Origin: Proteus vulgaris
Lineage (GTDB): Bacteria; Pseudomonadota; Gammaproteobacteria; Enterobacterales; Enterobacteriaceae
Direction: 5' to 3'
Length of the DNA stretch: 64,000 nt
NCBI GenBank assembly: GCA_901472505.1
Contig: LR590468.1
Coordinates: 744,001 to 808,000 of the forward strand
Below, in pieces: positions 1-9,625 of this stretch. Within the stretch, counting starts at the first letter, position 1. Every line of letters starts with the position of its first letter. A program made the translations under genes and the position numbers. The notes under the pieces were generated by a model. That model was not told the origin of the DNA. It was given only the letters and a program-made list of their open reading frames with translations, and did no database searches.

Positions 1-81
1 AGAGGAAATGAAAAAATATTCTTAAATCGGGCTAATGATCGTAACTATGATATTACCAAGTCACGTATTATTAGAGCGTAA
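1..81 (+). CDS. C-terminal end of an unidentified gene (partial)
   Basis: Frame 1 is open from the left edge of the window to a TAA at 79-81 and gives 26 residues ending in NYDITKSRIIRA. The gene body lies outside the window. It runs convergently towards the glycosaminoglycan operon, so it may be another gene of that locus (lyase, sulfatase or transporter), but this tail is too short to assign a family. No repeat or motif is visible in it. Confidence 0.4.
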   Translation, partial: RGNEKIFLNRANDRNYDITKSRIIRA

Positions 82-383
82 ATATCTTATTGACTCATAC
101 CAAACAATGAATATTTAATTATTCAGGTTAAGATAGCTTTTACTTTATATTAATCTTGTGGGGCAGTGCCCCCCCCACAGTTTCCATCTTCAATTATTGT
201 GTGTTTATCTCAGCACCCTGACTTATAAGAAGAGGTAACAATAATCTGTTACTTCTTATTATATTAAATATAAAAAAAGCCGACCCCTATTTTTGGTCGG
301 CTCCTAGATAGGAAAATATTGCGCGGAAGGAATATAAAGCGCAAGAAAAACAACAAAGCGTCAATATCAAAGGTCTAGCAATT
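82..383. other. Intergenic region between two convergent genes
   Basis: This gap holds a C8 run inside an inverted repeat at about 157-178 (TGTGGGGCA against TGCCCC...CACA). That may end the plus-strand gene, although no T-run follows it. A clear minus-strand terminator sits at 279-302. Nothing else recognisable is seen. Confidence 0.5.
272..302 (-). terminator. Rho-independent terminator of the left-arm GAG operon
   Basis: An 8-bp stem (AGCCGACC 279-286 with GGTCGGCT 295-302) is followed, reading the minus strand, by seven T residues (272-278). It lies about 80 bp past the reconstructed stop of the GH105 gene and is well placed to end the minus-strand operon. Confidence 0.85.
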
Positions 384-1446
384 TTACAAAAGGTTTAAAA
401 CTTCACTTCCTGCTAATAAATAAGCACCTGCACCATAATCCATATTATGTTCAAAACTTCACTTCACGAGGGTTAAATGCTGGAAGTTGAACCCAACCTA
501 TCATGCCATTGTCATGAATACAGGTTTGTAATGCCGACCATGCTTTATTTAAAGCAGGAAAATAAATTTCTTTCTCTAATATTCCCTGATTAATTCCCCA
601 TGCTAATCCATAACAAAATAGCGCAGTTGCTGAGCTTTCTGGTGCAGGAAAATTATCAGGATCGAGTAAACTTGTTCGCCAAAAACCATCTTCATGTTGA
701 TAATCTAGGATGGATGTCGCTAATTCTTTAAACAGTGCAATATAACGTTCACGACCATGATAATCATCAGGCATATATTTTAAAATACGCGGTATCGAAG
801 CTAAGACCCAACCGATACCACGACTCCAAAATACTTTTTCACCGTTAGCTTCGCGTAATTCATTACCTTGCCCATCAGGAATATAGCGATGATCACGGAA
901 GATAAGCCCTGTTTCAGGATCACGTAAATGCTCAATCGCATCCCAATAAGCTGTATGCATGTAATCTAAATAGCGTCGTTCACTGGTCATTTCAGCTAAT
1001 GCAGCAAATCCAGGAGGCGCCATAAAGAGAGCATCACACCACCACCAGTCTTCACGACCCGGTTTAGGATCATTAAGCATAATATCGAATGCTTTGATTG
1101 TTGGTTCAATTACTTCAGAGTGCTCAAAAAGCGGGCTGATAGCCAAATAAGCTTGTGCACAAACATGATCATCTGCAAAACGTGCGTTGGGACCTGTTCT
1201 AAACCCAGTATGTAAAGTGTAATTCAGCACACCATTGAGATACTCTTCATCTTGCGTTGCCTGCCATGCTGCGCTTACACAACTCCATAAAACACCGCGT
1301 TCCCAATCAGTATCTTTAATAAAACGGGTTTTACCACTACGACGGCGAACACTACGAACTTGATTAGCCGATTGATAACGATACACTCGCTTCATGTTTT
1401 GTAATACAAGCTCTCTTTGCAAAGTATCTGTATTAGCGTGTTCCAT
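384..1446 (-). pseudogene. GH105 unsaturated glucuronyl hydrolase, frameshifted near the 3' end
   Basis: This cytoplasmic glycoside hydrolase would release the 4,5-unsaturated uronic acid from lyase-generated disaccharides. The tryptophan-rich motif DWWWCDALFMAPP is the GH105 (YteR/YesR) active-site signature, and family members are about 340-380 aa. I chose the ATG at 1444-1446, which is preceded by GGAG. As read, the frame stops at 451 after EVKF. Removing one base from the AAAA run at 453-456 restores the usual family ending (MDYGAGAYLLAGSEV) with a stop at 384, giving about 353 aa. It is the last gene of the minus-strand operon and follows kduD and kduI, which process its product. Chondroitin or hyaluronan disaccharides are inferred from context; GH105 members are better known from pectin pathways. 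The frameshift may be a sequencing error. Confidence 0.8.
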
Positions 1447-1463
1447 CCTATTTCTCCAAGAAA

Positions 1464-2220
1464 TTAACGAGCTAACCAACCACCATCTACAGCAATTGTG
1501 TATCCATTAACATAATCACTAGCTTTAGAGGCTAAGAAAATGGCAGGGCCAGCAACATCTTCGGGGGTTCCCCAACGTCCTGCAGGAATACGTTCTAAAA
1601 TAGCGGCATTACGCGCTTCATCAGCACGTAACGCTGCTGTGTTATCTGTTGCCATATAGCCTGGAGCAATCGCATTTACATTGATGTTGTATTGAGAAAG
1701 CTCGGTTGCTAATGCTCGAGTTAATCCCATGACTGCAGATTTACTTGCTGTGTAAGAAGGTACTCGAATACCGCCTTGATAAGAGAGCATAGAAGCGATA
1801 TTAATTATTTTTCCACCTTCACCTTGTTTCACAAATTGGCGAGCCACTTTTTTGTGATAAGAAAAACAGTGTTTTTTGATTAATATCAATCACATCGTCC
1901 CAATCTTTCTCACTAAATTCCAAAAGATCTTCACGACGAATAATCCCTGCGTTATTCACTAAAATATCAATGCGCCCCATCACCGAAACGGCTTCATCAA
2001 CTAAAGCATCTAGCCCATCTTGTTGCATTAAATTCTGAGTAATGTAATGAAAACGGCGACCTAATGACTCTACTTGTTGACGAGTTTCTGGTGCATCTTG
2101 AATACCCACTCCCACAACATCAGCACCCGCTTGAGCTAAACCTACAGCCATGCCTTGACCAAGTCCTGTATTACAACCTGTGACGATGGCAACCTTGCCA
2201 CTTAAATCGAATAGATTCAT
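1464..2220 (-). pseudogene. kduD: 2-dehydro-3-deoxy-D-gluconate 5-dehydrogenase KduD, frameshifted
   Basis: This short-chain dehydrogenase reduces 2,5-diketo-3-deoxygluconate to 2-keto-3-deoxygluconate (KDG) with NAD(P)H. The N-terminal part has the Rossmann motif TGCNTGLGQG and NNAG. The C-terminal part has the catalytic YTASK and ends in the typical NGYTIAVDGGWLAR. The two halves lie in different frames. Dropping one base from the T6 run at 1848-1853 (A6 in the sense strand) joins them as FFLSQKVARQFVKQ and gives about 251 aa, the normal KduD length. It sits between kduI and the GH105 gene in one minus-strand operon. High conservation on both sides of the break favours a sequencing error over decay. 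Confidence 0.88.
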
Positions 2221-2299
2221 AACAATTAACCTCTCAGGTGTGACTTTATAGCCACACCTTTTTATATGTAGGGTAAAAATAAAACGTGACTATTTGTGG

Positions 2300-3130
2300 T
2301 TATTTCAGATCTTTCATTGCAACATGATCCATATCGTGGAAAACCTGGTTTTCACCCACCATTCCCCAAATAAAAGTATAAGAAGCTGAGCCCACGCCGG
2401 AATGAATTGACCAGCTAGGGCTGATAACTGCTTGCTCATTACGAACAACCAAATGACGAGTTTCCGTTGGTTCCCCCATATAATGGAAAACCACGTTGTC
2501 ATCTTTCATATCAAAATAGAGATATACTTCCATACGACGTTCATGAGTATGGCAAGGCATGGTGTTCCATAAGCTGCCTGGTTCGAGAACCGTCATTCCC
2601 ATGGATAATTGGCATGTTGGCAACACTGAAGGATGTAAGAATTTATAAATAGTACGAACGTTGCAATTTTCCGTATTACCTAATTTTTCAGGTGATGCTT
2701 GTTGTTGAGTAATTTTACGTGTTGGATAAGTGTGATGCGCTGGCGCACAGTTCATATAAAAACGAGCCGGTGTTTCCACACTATCACTCATAAATTCAAC
2801 ACTTTTAGCGCCCATTCCAATATAAATGGCTTCACGAGAGCCTATTTCAAACACTTCGCCATCAACAACCACTTTACCAGCACCACCGATATTAATGGCC
2901 CCTAACTCACGTCTTTCTAAAAAGAAATCTACGCCTAGCGCTTTACCAGCCATTAATGCTAAAGGTTGAGTTGTGGGGACAATTCCCCCAACAATAATAC
3001 GATCTATATGGCTATAAGTGAGATTCATTTCCCCTTCACAGAATAGGTTCTCAATCAGGAACTCCTTACGAAGACCGTCTGTATCAAGCCTTTTAGCATG
3101 TTCACTATGAATTGGCTGACGAATTTCCAT
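2300..3130 (-). CDS. kduI: 5-keto-4-deoxyuronate isomerase KduI
   Basis: This cupin-fold zinc enzyme isomerises 4-deoxy-L-threo-5-hexosulose uronate to 2,5-diketo-3-deoxygluconate. That is the step after release of the unsaturated uronic acid and before KduD. The 276-aa product starts [17 protein letters not shown], a typical KduI beginning. I take the ATG at 3128-3130 and not the in-frame upstream start at 3259, because the extra 43 residues do not match the family. The metal-binding cupin motif [13 protein letters not shown] is present and the protein ends [18 protein letters not shown], as expected. It is followed by kduD after about 80 bp and lies downstream of agaA. Confidence 0.95.
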   Translation of the reverse strand: MEIRQPIHSEHAKRLDTDGLRKEFLIENLFCEGEMNLTYSHIDRIIVGGIVPTTQPLALMAGKALGVDFFLERRELGAINIGGAGKVVVDGEVFEIGSREAIYIGMGAKSVEFMSDSVETPARFYMNCAPAHHTYPTRKITQQQASPEKLGNTENCNVRTIYKFLHPSVLPTCQLSMGMTVLEPGSLWNTMPCHTHERRMEVYLYFDMKDDNVVFHYMGEPTETRHLVVRNEQAVISPSWSIHSGVGSASYTFIWGMVGENQVFHDMDHVAMKDLK

Positions 3131-3173
3131 TATAAATACCTCATTTTTACTGATGGGTGCATAACTGAAAAAG

Positions 3174-4343
3174 CTATGCATTTTCCCCGGATACAGAGTA
3201 AATATGATTTCCTCTGATGAATGTATCGGTGAGATGAAAACACTCATCCACCACAGCAAAGCTGGCTTGTCGCCCTACTTTGATATAACCCAATTTATCG
3301 CCGATACCGAGATACTCCGCTGGGATGGCACTCGCCATTTGTACGGCTTCCCACTCAGGTACATGGGCAAGTTGCACCATATTTCGCAATGCGCTATCTA
3401 AGCTACAAGTACTCCCAGCCAAAGAGCCATCGGCCGTTTTTGCCTGACCATGAGTAACACTCACTGTTTGTGCACCCAGGGTATAATCACCATCAGGCAA
3501 TCCCCCTGCACGCATACAATCAGTAATTAACGCGACTTGTTGATAGCCTTTCATGCGATACGCTAATTGCATCATCACGGGATGAACGTGAATGTCATCG
3601 GCAATCAACTCCGCTAATACATTGTGATATAACACAGCACCACAACATCCCGGCTCACGGTGATGAAGTCCCGTCATGCCGTTATACAAATGCACACCGC
3701 AATCGGCACCATGTAAAAAAGCATCTGAAGTTTGCTCGTAAGTTGCCGCTGTATGCGCCACACTTGGTTTAATACCTCGATTGACCAACCAATCAATCGC
3801 TTCTATTGAACCTTGTGCTTCTGGCGCAACAGCGACACGCAATAATGTGTCACCAGCACTTTCAAGCAGTGTTTCTAACTCTGATATTGTTGGTGCTTTT
3901 AGATATTTCACCGGGTGAGAGCCTCTATGACGCTCGGTAAAATAAGGCCCCTCTAAAAAGCTTCCAAGTAACAATGCGCCCGACGTTTGTGGTTTTGATA
4001 AAAACTCACGCACTTGTGATAATGCGAGGCGAATATCATCTATAGGTGCAGTAACGGTTGTCCCCACCCAAGCAACAACGCCTGTTTTTACTAAAGCATC
4101 AGCAATGGTTTGTAACCCATGTTCAGTCGCATCCATGACATCCGCACCTTCACGGCCATGAATGTGGATATCCACAAAACCGGGTAATAACGATTTCCCT
4201 TTTAGGCGAATAATAGGGCAATCTGTTGGTGCGTGAGTGGTGATCGATTCAATGACATCGCCCCTAACACAGACATAACAGAGATAACGAATGCCTTCAG
4301 GCGTAAACGTTCTATCTGCCAAAATGGCGTATCGCTGACTCAT
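3174..4343 (-). CDS. agaA: N-acetylgalactosamine-6-phosphate deacetylase (AgaA/NagA family)
   Basis: This amidohydrolase removes acetate from the 6-phosphorylated N-acetylhexosamine delivered by the PTS. It has 389 aa and shows the metal-binding DIHIHGREG, the substrate-loop sequence FLEGPYF, and the later family blocks [15 protein letters not shown] and [10 protein letters not shown]. Its start overlaps the stop of the EIIA gene in an ATGA, indicating translational coupling. Sequence alone cannot separate AgaA (GalNAc-6-P) from NagA (GlcNAc-6-P). The neighbouring agaS and kbaZ make GalNAc-6-P the likely substrate. Confidence 0.9.
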   Translation of the reverse strand: MSQRYAILADRTFTPEGIRYLCYVCVRGDVIESITTHAPTDCPIIRLKGKSLLPGFVDIHIHGREGADVMDATEHGLQTIADALVKTGVVAWVGTTVTAPIDDIRLALSQVREFLSKPQTSGALLLGSFLEGPYFTERHRGSHPVKYLKAPTISELETLLESAGDTLLRVAVAPEAQGSIEAIDWLVNRGIKPSVAHTAATYEQTSDAFLHGADCGVHLYNGMTGLHHREPGCCGAVLYHNVLAELIADDIHVHPVMMQLAYRMKGYQQVALITDCMRAGGLPDGDYTLGAQTVSVTHGQAKTADGSLAGSTCSLDSALRNMVQLAHVPEWEAVQMASAIPAEYLGIGDKLGYIKVGRQASFAVVDECFHLTDTFIRGNHIYSVSGENA

Positions 4344-4774
4344 AAGCCGTCTTCTTCATCAGCGTCATTGCTGTCTATTTGTGCCAATTGCTCACGAATA
4401 TCTTGAATACTATCTTGACCTATTTCGCGTAATGTTTGCACTAACTCTGACGTTGAACATCCTTCTCGTTCAAAAGCCGCATTAACAATCATCGGTAGAT
4501 TCACACCCGCTAACACTTCAACAGCAGGATTTTGCATCATAATGGCCATTGCCCGATTACAAGGGGTTCCACCAGGTAAATCTGTTAAGAACAGATATTG
4601 CTGACATGACATTGAGTTAATCGCTTCACGCATTTTTTCTTCAAGTTCATCAGGAGAAATTGACTCAACAAAATCGATAAATGCAATATCTTCTTGTTCA
4701 CCGGCAATCGCTTTTACGGCTGATGCCATGCCAGAGGCAAAATTAAGATGTCCTGAAACAATAAGACCTATCAT
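4340..4774 (-). CDS. agaF: PTS GalNAc-type EIIA component (mannose family)
   Basis: This cytoplasmic phosphocarrier of a mannose-family PTS (144 aa) passes phosphate from HPr to EIIB. The phosphorylated histidine is His9 in the opening SGHLNFASGM, and the family block DLPGGTPCN follows at about residues 74-82. The ATG at 4774 is preceded by AAGGAG at ideal spacing. It overlaps the deacetylase gene by four bases. A hairpin at 4788-4813 lies just upstream of its ribosome binding site, separating it from the EIID gene by about 100 bp. Confidence 0.92.
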   Translation of the reverse strand: MIGLIVSGHLNFASGMASAVKAIAGEQEDIAFIDFVESISPDELEEKMREAINSMSCQQYLFLTDLPGGTPCNRAMAIMMQNPAVEVLAGVNLPMIVNAAFEREGCSTSELVQTLREIGQDSIQDIREQLAQIDSNDADEEDGL

Positions 4775-4787
4775 GAGTGACTCCTTG

Positions 4788-4813
4788 CGGGCAACAGAAG
4801 ACTCTCCTGCCCG
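4788..4813 (-). other. Intercistronic hairpin between EIID and EIIA genes
   Basis: CGGGCA (4788-4793) pairs with TGCCCG (4808-4813) in the 100-bp gap between the EIID and EIIA genes. No T-run follows on the minus strand, so it is more likely an RNA-processing or stability element than a terminator. Confidence 0.4.
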
Positions 4814-4873
4814 TTTATAGCAAGTTAATAATGTATTTCGATTGACAATAACGACGGTGGTAAAGGCTCTCTG

Positions 4874-5764
4874 TTATAAGAATCCTAATACGTGGCCGAC
4901 AACGCCAAATGCAAGAGTTGAGAAAATCAATACCGGAGGTTTACCCCAAAAACCGGTGCTTTTTACCATTTTGTACATCAAGAAAACTAAGCACAGAGGC
5001 AGTAAATTCGGCATGATTTTGTCAAAGAGCGCGGTTTGCAATTCAACCACTTTCCCTCCCAGCTCTAACGAGGCGGTGGTTTGCACCTTGATAAAGGTCG
5101 CAGAGAGCGCTCCAATGACAAAGATCCCCATAATATTGGCGGCTTTAGCCAGTTTTTCAGTAGCATCACTCATATTGACCATCGCTGCTGTTCCCGCGCG
5201 ATAGCCCATAAACATCAGCCCGAAATACACTAAAAAGTGTACAATTTGGTATAAAAAGAAGAAAACAAAAGGCCCCGCAATCGAACCTTCCATTGCAATA
5301 GATGCGCCCAATGCTAAGGTCAATGGCATCAAGGTCATATGGTCAATAGCATCACCTATCCCCCCTGTTGGCCCCATTCCTGCAACTTTCATCACGTTAA
5401 CAGTAGACGGTTTTTCTTTGTTTTCTTCCATTGCCACCGCTGTGCCTAATAAAAAGGTAAACAACTTAGGACTGGCATTGAAAAATTGTAGATGGTTTTT
5501 CAGTGATGTTGCATAGTCACGTTTATTATTTCCATGAATTTTCTTTAATGCTGGGATAATTGAGAAGGCAAACCCACCACCTTGCATACGTTCAAAGTTA
5601 AAGTTACCTTCCATAAATAGACCTCGGAATGCACACTTCCAAAGATCACCTTTAGTGATAACTTTTCTGACGGTGGTATCTTGATACTCATCAATGCCGT
5701 CAATCAAAGAACCCGTTTCTGGTTTATCCTGCGTTTTCAATGCGGTGCTGTTATCAGATACCAT
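4874..5764 (-). CDS. agaE: PTS GalNAc-type EIID membrane component
   Basis: This is the membrane EIID subunit of a mannose-family PTS, which forms the sugar channel with EIIC. I start it at the ATG 5762-5764 (MVSDNSTALKTQ), which has AGGA eight bases upstream. An earlier in-frame start would only add residues antisense to nothing conserved and run into the EIIC gene. The product is 296 aa. It has a cytoplasmic N-terminal domain with the family blocks NFERMQGGGFAFSIIPALKK and MGPTGGIGDA, and hydrophobic segments in the last 150 residues, ending in a membrane helix. It overlaps the end of the EIIC gene by 11 bases. Confidence 0.92.
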   Translation of the reverse strand: MVSDNSTALKTQDKPETGSLIDGIDEYQDTTVRKVITKGDLWKCAFRGLFMEGNFNFERMQGGGFAFSIIPALKKIHGNNKRDYATSLKNHLQFFNASPKLFTFLLGTAVAMEENKEKPSTVNVMKVAGMGPTGGIGDAIDHMTLMPLTLALGASIAMEGSIAGPFVFFFLYQIVHFLVYFGLMFMGYRAGTAAMVNMSDATEKLAKAANIMGIFVIGALSATFIKVQTTASLELGGKVVELQTALFDKIMPNLLPLCLVFLMYKMVKSTGFWGKPPVLIFSTLAFGVVGHVLGFL

Positions 5765-6521
5765 CTTCGAAATCCTCATTTTGCTGATTTGTATTTTTGT
5801 TGTTACCACTAAAGAAGAAATAGAGCGCGGCGGCTGATGCACCTAAAATAGCGACAGCCATAATTGGGAGTTTTAAATAGGTTGTCATGACGAAACCAAT
5901 GAAGAACACACCTGCAACTTCTTTTGACCACATGATTTTCAACAACATGGCGAAACCAATAGCAGGAACCATCTTCGCACCGATACCTAATCCTTCTAAC
6001 AAGACTTTTGGTGTATTTTCATCAATCCACTGAGCCGCATGCTCACCGAAATAAACCGTCACAAAAGCCACTAAGGCGTAGAGCAATGAACGCACCGTAA
6101 TGGTGATAATAAGCAACCGTGAAATACCCGCCGCATCGGCTCTTTCAGCATATCTATCCGCTTTTCCCATCGTGAAAGCGGTTACAGCAAAGAAGCCAAT
6201 CACCAACATTTGCATTAACACTGCAATTGGCATACCAATACCCATAGCAACTTCAGGTGATTGCTTTGTCATCACAGCAAAAGCAACCGCTGCAATCGTA
6301 CCTAAAGTCACATCAGGTGGCTGAGCGCCTGCGTTAGGAACCAATCCTAGCCACGCGAGTTCTAACGTTGCACCTGCAATTAATCCAACTTGCATATCAC
6401 CCATAATTAGGCCAACAATAGGCCCTGTAATTAATGGTCTGTGAATATTTAATGCAACGTCATACTTATCTATACCGCAAAAGAAGGCCCATAAAGCCAC
6501 TAAAGAAGCTTCAAAAATCAT
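5754..6521 (-). CDS. agaW: PTS GalNAc-type EIIC membrane permease
   Basis: This integral membrane EIIC protein of 255 aa belongs to the mannose/sorbose PTS family. The N-terminus MIFEASLVALWAFFCGIDKYD and the block GLIMGDMQVGLIAGATLELAWLG are typical of the group, and several membrane spans cover the whole length. The ATG is preceded by GAGGA. It lies between the EIIB and EIID genes. A hairpin at 6533-6552 sits in the short gap before it. Specificity for GalNAc is inferred from the agaS-kbaZ-agaA context. Confidence 0.92.
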   Translation of the reverse strand: MIFEASLVALWAFFCGIDKYDVALNIHRPLITGPIVGLIMGDMQVGLIAGATLELAWLGLVPNAGAQPPDVTLGTIAAVAFAVMTKQSPEVAMGIGMPIAVLMQMLVIGFFAVTAFTMGKADRYAERADAAGISRLLIITITVRSLLYALVAFVTVYFGEHAAQWIDENTPKVLLEGLGIGAKMVPAIGFAMLLKIMWSKEVAGVFFIGFVMTTYLKLPIMAVAILGASAAALYFFFSGNNKNTNQQNEDFEDGI

Positions 6522-6532
6522 AAATCATCCTC

Positions 6533-6552
6533 AAACCTGCTAATGCAGGTTT
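6533..6552 (-). other. Intercistronic hairpin between EIIB and EIIC genes
   Basis: AAACCTGC (6533-6540) pairs with GCAGGTTT (6545-6552) around a TAAT loop. On the minus strand only a short T stretch follows, so full termination is unlikely. It lies immediately upstream of the EIIC Shine-Dalgarno and may tune transcript stability or the EIIB:EIIC ratio. Confidence 0.4.
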
Positions 6553-6569
6553 TTTTATCCAGGAAATTA

Positions 6570-7064
6570 TCAGGCTGATGCGAGCGCTAATACATCAACA
6601 GGTATCTGATCGGGGGTGTTTTGGATTGTGCAAGTGACGCCGTTTGCGACAAGGCTTTTAAACGCATCAATATCGGTTTCGTCAACGGATACCGTTTTCG
6701 CAATTTGGCGTTTCCCTTCATGAAAATGCATATTGCCAACATTACAGTGAGTAATGGGCACTCCACCTTCCACTAAACGGGCAACATCTGTCGGGTTATT
6801 ACACAAAACAAAAATTTTCTGACGAGGTGATGCTTTACTAATCACATCAATCGTTTTTTGAATAGAGAAGAAGCGAACTGCGTATTCACCACCGGCTGAC
6901 GCTTTCATTCCTGCTTGCATAAATGCGGCATTAGGACCTTCGGCTGCATCATCATTAGCCACTAAAATCAGGTTTGCTTCTGTATGTTTACCCCATGTAA
7001 TGCGGATTTGACCATGGAGTAAACGTTCATCAATGCGGGTCCAGACAATATTCGGTGTGTTCAT
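6570..7064 (-). CDS. agaV: PTS GalNAc-type EIIB component
   Basis: This soluble EIIB phosphocarrier of the mannose/sorbose family (164 aa) transfers phosphate from EIIA to the incoming sugar. The phosphorylated His17 lies in the conserved RIDERLLHGQI near the N-terminus. The later blocks FVLCNNPTDVARLVEGG and VGNMHF are also typical. It follows agaS by about 24 bp and precedes the EIIC gene in the same operon. Confidence 0.92.
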   Translation of the reverse strand: MNTPNIVWTRIDERLLHGQIRITWGKHTEANLILVANDDAAEGPNAAFMQAGMKASAGGEYAVRFFSIQKTIDVISKASPRQKIFVLCNNPTDVARLVEGGVPITHCNVGNMHFHEGKRQIAKTVSVDETDIDAFKSLVANGVTCTIQNTPDQIPVDVLALASA

Positions 7065-7088
7065 GATTAGCTCTCTTATTATATTTTA

Positions 7089-8279
7089 TTAATTTAAAAC
7101 AGACTGTGTGTCGTCTTTTTTGTGTGAGAACGGATAAATTGTGACGCCTTGTACAACGCGGTTGATTTCTCCTGTCGGAGACGGGTTATCAGGCGTATTC
7201 CCTAGTGCAATGGAACTGTGAAATGCGAATGATTGCGCCAACATCAAGTAAGGGAACAATAGCGCCACATCAGGACAGTTCTCTAACGCAGGAATATAAA
7301 CAAAACTCTCAGGCGAAAAAGCGTTATCATTTCGTGCGGTGATCGCGATCACCTTGCCTGATGCATTATCGTGAATAACCTCTCGTAATAAGTCAGTCTC
7401 ATATTGACGTGTATAAGGATCATTAGAGAAAAACATCACCACTAAAGTTTCTTTATTTACGATAGACTTAGGCCCATGTCGAAAGCCTAATGGAGTATCA
7501 AAGCTTGCAACCACTTTACCCGCTGTAAGCTCTAACATTTTCAACGCGGCTTCTTGGGCTAAACCTTGCAAGCCACCACTTCCTAGATAAATAACCCGTT
7601 TAAATTTACCTGCGTATTTATCCCGAATAATTTGATTTGCTTTATTAAATTGCACTTTATAGTGACTAAAAAAGGGAGCGATAGAATCACTAAAGACGTT
7701 ATCCCCTAAAAAAATAGTCACAGCCGCCATCATCATGGATGAAAAGCTAGAGGTCATCGCTAAAGAACGATCATTTGATTCTTCAGGCATCAGTAATGCC
7801 AATGCGTAGCGGTTATTCTGGCAATACTCATAAAGCTTGCCATTTTCATTACATGTCAGTACTAAGTGATAACACTGCGATAAGCATTCAGTCGCAACAT
7901 CTAACGCTGCCACACTTTCAGGGCTATTCCCTGAACGTGCAAAAGAAATCAATAATGTTGGGATATCTTCTGCTAAGTATTCTTGTGGGTCAGCCACTAA
8001 ATCGGTTGTTGCAATCGCATCGACTCGACGTTTTGTATGACCACTTAAAATAGGGGCTAATGCTTTTCCAGCAAACGCAGAAGTGCCGGCGCCCGTTAAA
8101 ATAATTCGCGCATGAGGTACTGCAAGCGCTTTATTTAAAAAGGCTTCAATATCGGCACGTTTTTCTTTCACTGACTGCCATGTTTTCTTCCAACATTCCG
8201 GTTGTTGCTCAATTTCTTTCGCAGTCCAAAATGCATTCAGTTGCTCTAATTGAGCGGTCTGATAACTTAAATATTCCAT
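7089..8279 (-). CDS. agaS: Galactosamine-6-phosphate deaminase/isomerase AgaS
   Basis: This cytoplasmic enzyme with two SIS domains converts galactosamine-6-phosphate to tagatose-6-phosphate and ammonia. I start it at the ATG 8277-8279 (MEYLSYQTAQLEQLN), with GAGGG five bases upstream; a TTG at 8291 would overlap that ribosome binding site. The product is 396 aa. The first SIS domain shows LTGAGTSAFAGKAL and the second YLGSGGLQGLAQEAALK. It begins 12 bp after the kbaZ stop. With AgaA and KbaYZ it forms the Aga pathway known from E. coli. Confidence 0.93.
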   Translation of the reverse strand: MEYLSYQTAQLEQLNAFWTAKEIEQQPECWKKTWQSVKEKRADIEAFLNKALAVPHARIILTGAGTSAFAGKALAPILSGHTKRRVDAIATTDLVADPQEYLAEDIPTLLISFARSGNSPESVAALDVATECLSQCYHLVLTCNENGKLYEYCQNNRYALALLMPEESNDRSLAMTSSFSSMMMAAVTIFLGDNVFSDSIAPFFSHYKVQFNKANQIIRDKYAGKFKRVIYLGSGGLQGLAQEAALKMLELTAGKVVASFDTPLGFRHGPKSIVNKETLVVMFFSNDPYTRQYETDLLREVIHDNASGKVIAITARNDNAFSPESFVYIPALENCPDVALLFPYLMLAQSFAFHSSIALGNTPDNPSPTGEINRVVQGVTIYPFSHKKDDTQSVLN

Positions 8280-8291
8280 GGTTTCCCTCAA

Positions 8292-9572
8292 TTAATGGAC
8301 ATAGCACGCATCGGCATACACCGATAACACATCACGAATTTTCGCAATAACAAACGATTCAGGTGTTCCGTCAATCATGCCTTCTCTAAATTGAGTAAAT
8401 TGATAAGGCAGATATTGGCTCAGTAGCGGTAGTGGAATGGGTTTAACGGATAAGTTATCCATTAGCGTGTCGATAGCGTCATTAATTTCAGCATCGGGCC
8501 AGTAATAGCGAATGCGATCGCTAAAACTATACACTCGGGCAAAAGCTTGTTGACGCTCATCACCATGATAATATTTTTGCCAAAATCCTGGCTCACGGCA
8601 CATCAGTTGTTCCATTTTTTCACGCAATTTTGAGCACTGTTCTTGCGGAAATAAAGTTTCTTCAATGGCACAAAGTGCATATAAACCTTCACGCATAGCA
8701 AACGTGAGTGCAGGCCCAACTTTTAAAATAGCAAAGTGATCGTGAACTAATTGTTTATAAGCCTCTTTAGTTTGGTAATCCGTTGAGTGCGCTTCAAAAA
8801 CGAGATGAGAATAATCGTTTACGACTTGGCTTAATGCTTGTGCATCTTCAGTCTGATAATCAATAATACCCGTATGATCAAATTCGACACCCGGTTGAAC
8901 CACTAAACCAATCACACGTGTCCAACAATCACCAATGCCCGCATCTTGAAAAGCTTGGCGATGACACTCTAATGTTTTACGCGCAGCAGCAGGTGAAGTC
9001 ACTTCAACGGTATCTAGCTCTTCAGCAGCACCACCAGGAACAGGCACTTCTGTGCCAACAACATAAACAATATCACTAGAGCCGAAGGCCTCTTTTGCTG
9101 TGTTTTCTGCAATGACAGCCAAACGTGCTGCACGAGATGCCACAATTTCATCAGTTAAAGGAATAGGATCGTCAGCGCAAGACATACTGCAATCAAGGTG
9201 GATTTTTTTGAAACCAGCGGCAACATAATGCGCAATCAGCACATCCGCATTTGCCATCGCTTCTTTAGCGTTAAGATGTTGCCAACGATTAGGCCCTAAA
9301 TGGTCACCACCCAGAATAAGTTTCTCGATAGGAAAACCGACTTTTTCAGCCTGTTCAATAACATATTGGTAGAAGTCAGCGGGAGTCATTCCCGTATAAC
9401 CACCAAACTGATCAACCTGATTAGAGGTGGCTTCAATTAGCAGAAAGGAATCATTATCCAGCGCTTGTAATAGAGCTGCTTCTATTACTAAAGGATGGGC
9501 AGAACAAACAGAATAAATACCATTCTGTTTGCCTGATTTGTGTTGCTGAACGATCTTTTCTAAAGGATGCAT
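8292..9572 (-). CDS. kbaZ: D-tagatose-1,6-bisphosphate aldolase subunit KbaZ/GatZ
   Basis: This is the non-catalytic partner needed for full activity and stability of the class II tagatose-bisphosphate aldolase KbaY. At 426 aa it has the same length as E. coli KbaZ. Family blocks include [30 protein letters not shown] and [11 protein letters not shown]. Its catalytic partner KbaY is encoded on the opposite arm at 15473-16327, so the two subunits are expressed from divergent operons. The Shine-Dalgarno GGAG lies within a long inverted repeat (9579-9621). Confidence 0.94.
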   Translation of the reverse strand: MHPLEKIVQQHKSGKQNGIYSVCSAHPLVIEAALLQALDNDSFLLIEATSNQVDQFGGYTGMTPADFYQYVIEQAEKVGFPIEKLILGGDHLGPNRWQHLNAKEAMANADVLIAHYVAAGFKKIHLDCSMSCADDPIPLTDEIVASRAARLAVIAENTAKEAFGSSDIVYVVGTEVPVPGGAAEELDTVEVTSPAAARKTLECHRQAFQDAGIGDCWTRVIGLVVQPGVEFDHTGIIDYQTEDAQALSQVVNDYSHLVFEAHSTDYQTKEAYKQLVHDHFAILKVGPALTFAMREGLYALCAIEETLFPQEQCSKLREKMEQLMCREPGFWQKYYHGDERQQAFARVYSFSDRIRYYWPDAEINDAIDTLMDNLSVKPIPLPLLSQYLPYQFTQFREGMIDGTPESFVIAKIRDVLSVYADACYVH

Positions 9573-9578
9573 TAAATA

Positions 9579-9621
9579 CTAACTCCATAATCAACACCGG
9601 CGGTGTTGCTAATGGAGTTAG
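9579..9621 (-). promoter_or_regulatory. Two-tier hairpin covering the kbaZ ribosome binding site
   Basis: The 10-bp arms CTAACTCCAT (9579-9588) and ATGGAGTTAG (9612-9621) enclose a second 6-bp stem AACACC (9593-9598) with GGTGTT (9602-9607). Read on the minus strand, the 3' arm contains GGAG about 10 bases before the kbaZ ATG. Folding would therefore hide the ribosome binding site, or act as an intercistronic element between the regulator gene and kbaZ. No T-run follows, so it is not a classical terminator. Confidence 0.55.
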
Positions 9622-9625
9622 CAAA

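Noticed and set aside
157-178. The C8 run as a phase-variation tract
   Set aside because: It lies in an intergenic hairpin between convergent gene ends, not in a promoter or coding region.
395-465. A 13-bp direct repeat (AAAACTTCACTTC at 397-409 and 453-465) as a possible mobile-element target duplication
   Set aside because: Both copies lie within the reconstructed 3' end of the GH105 gene and encode conserved residues, so the repeat is coincidental.
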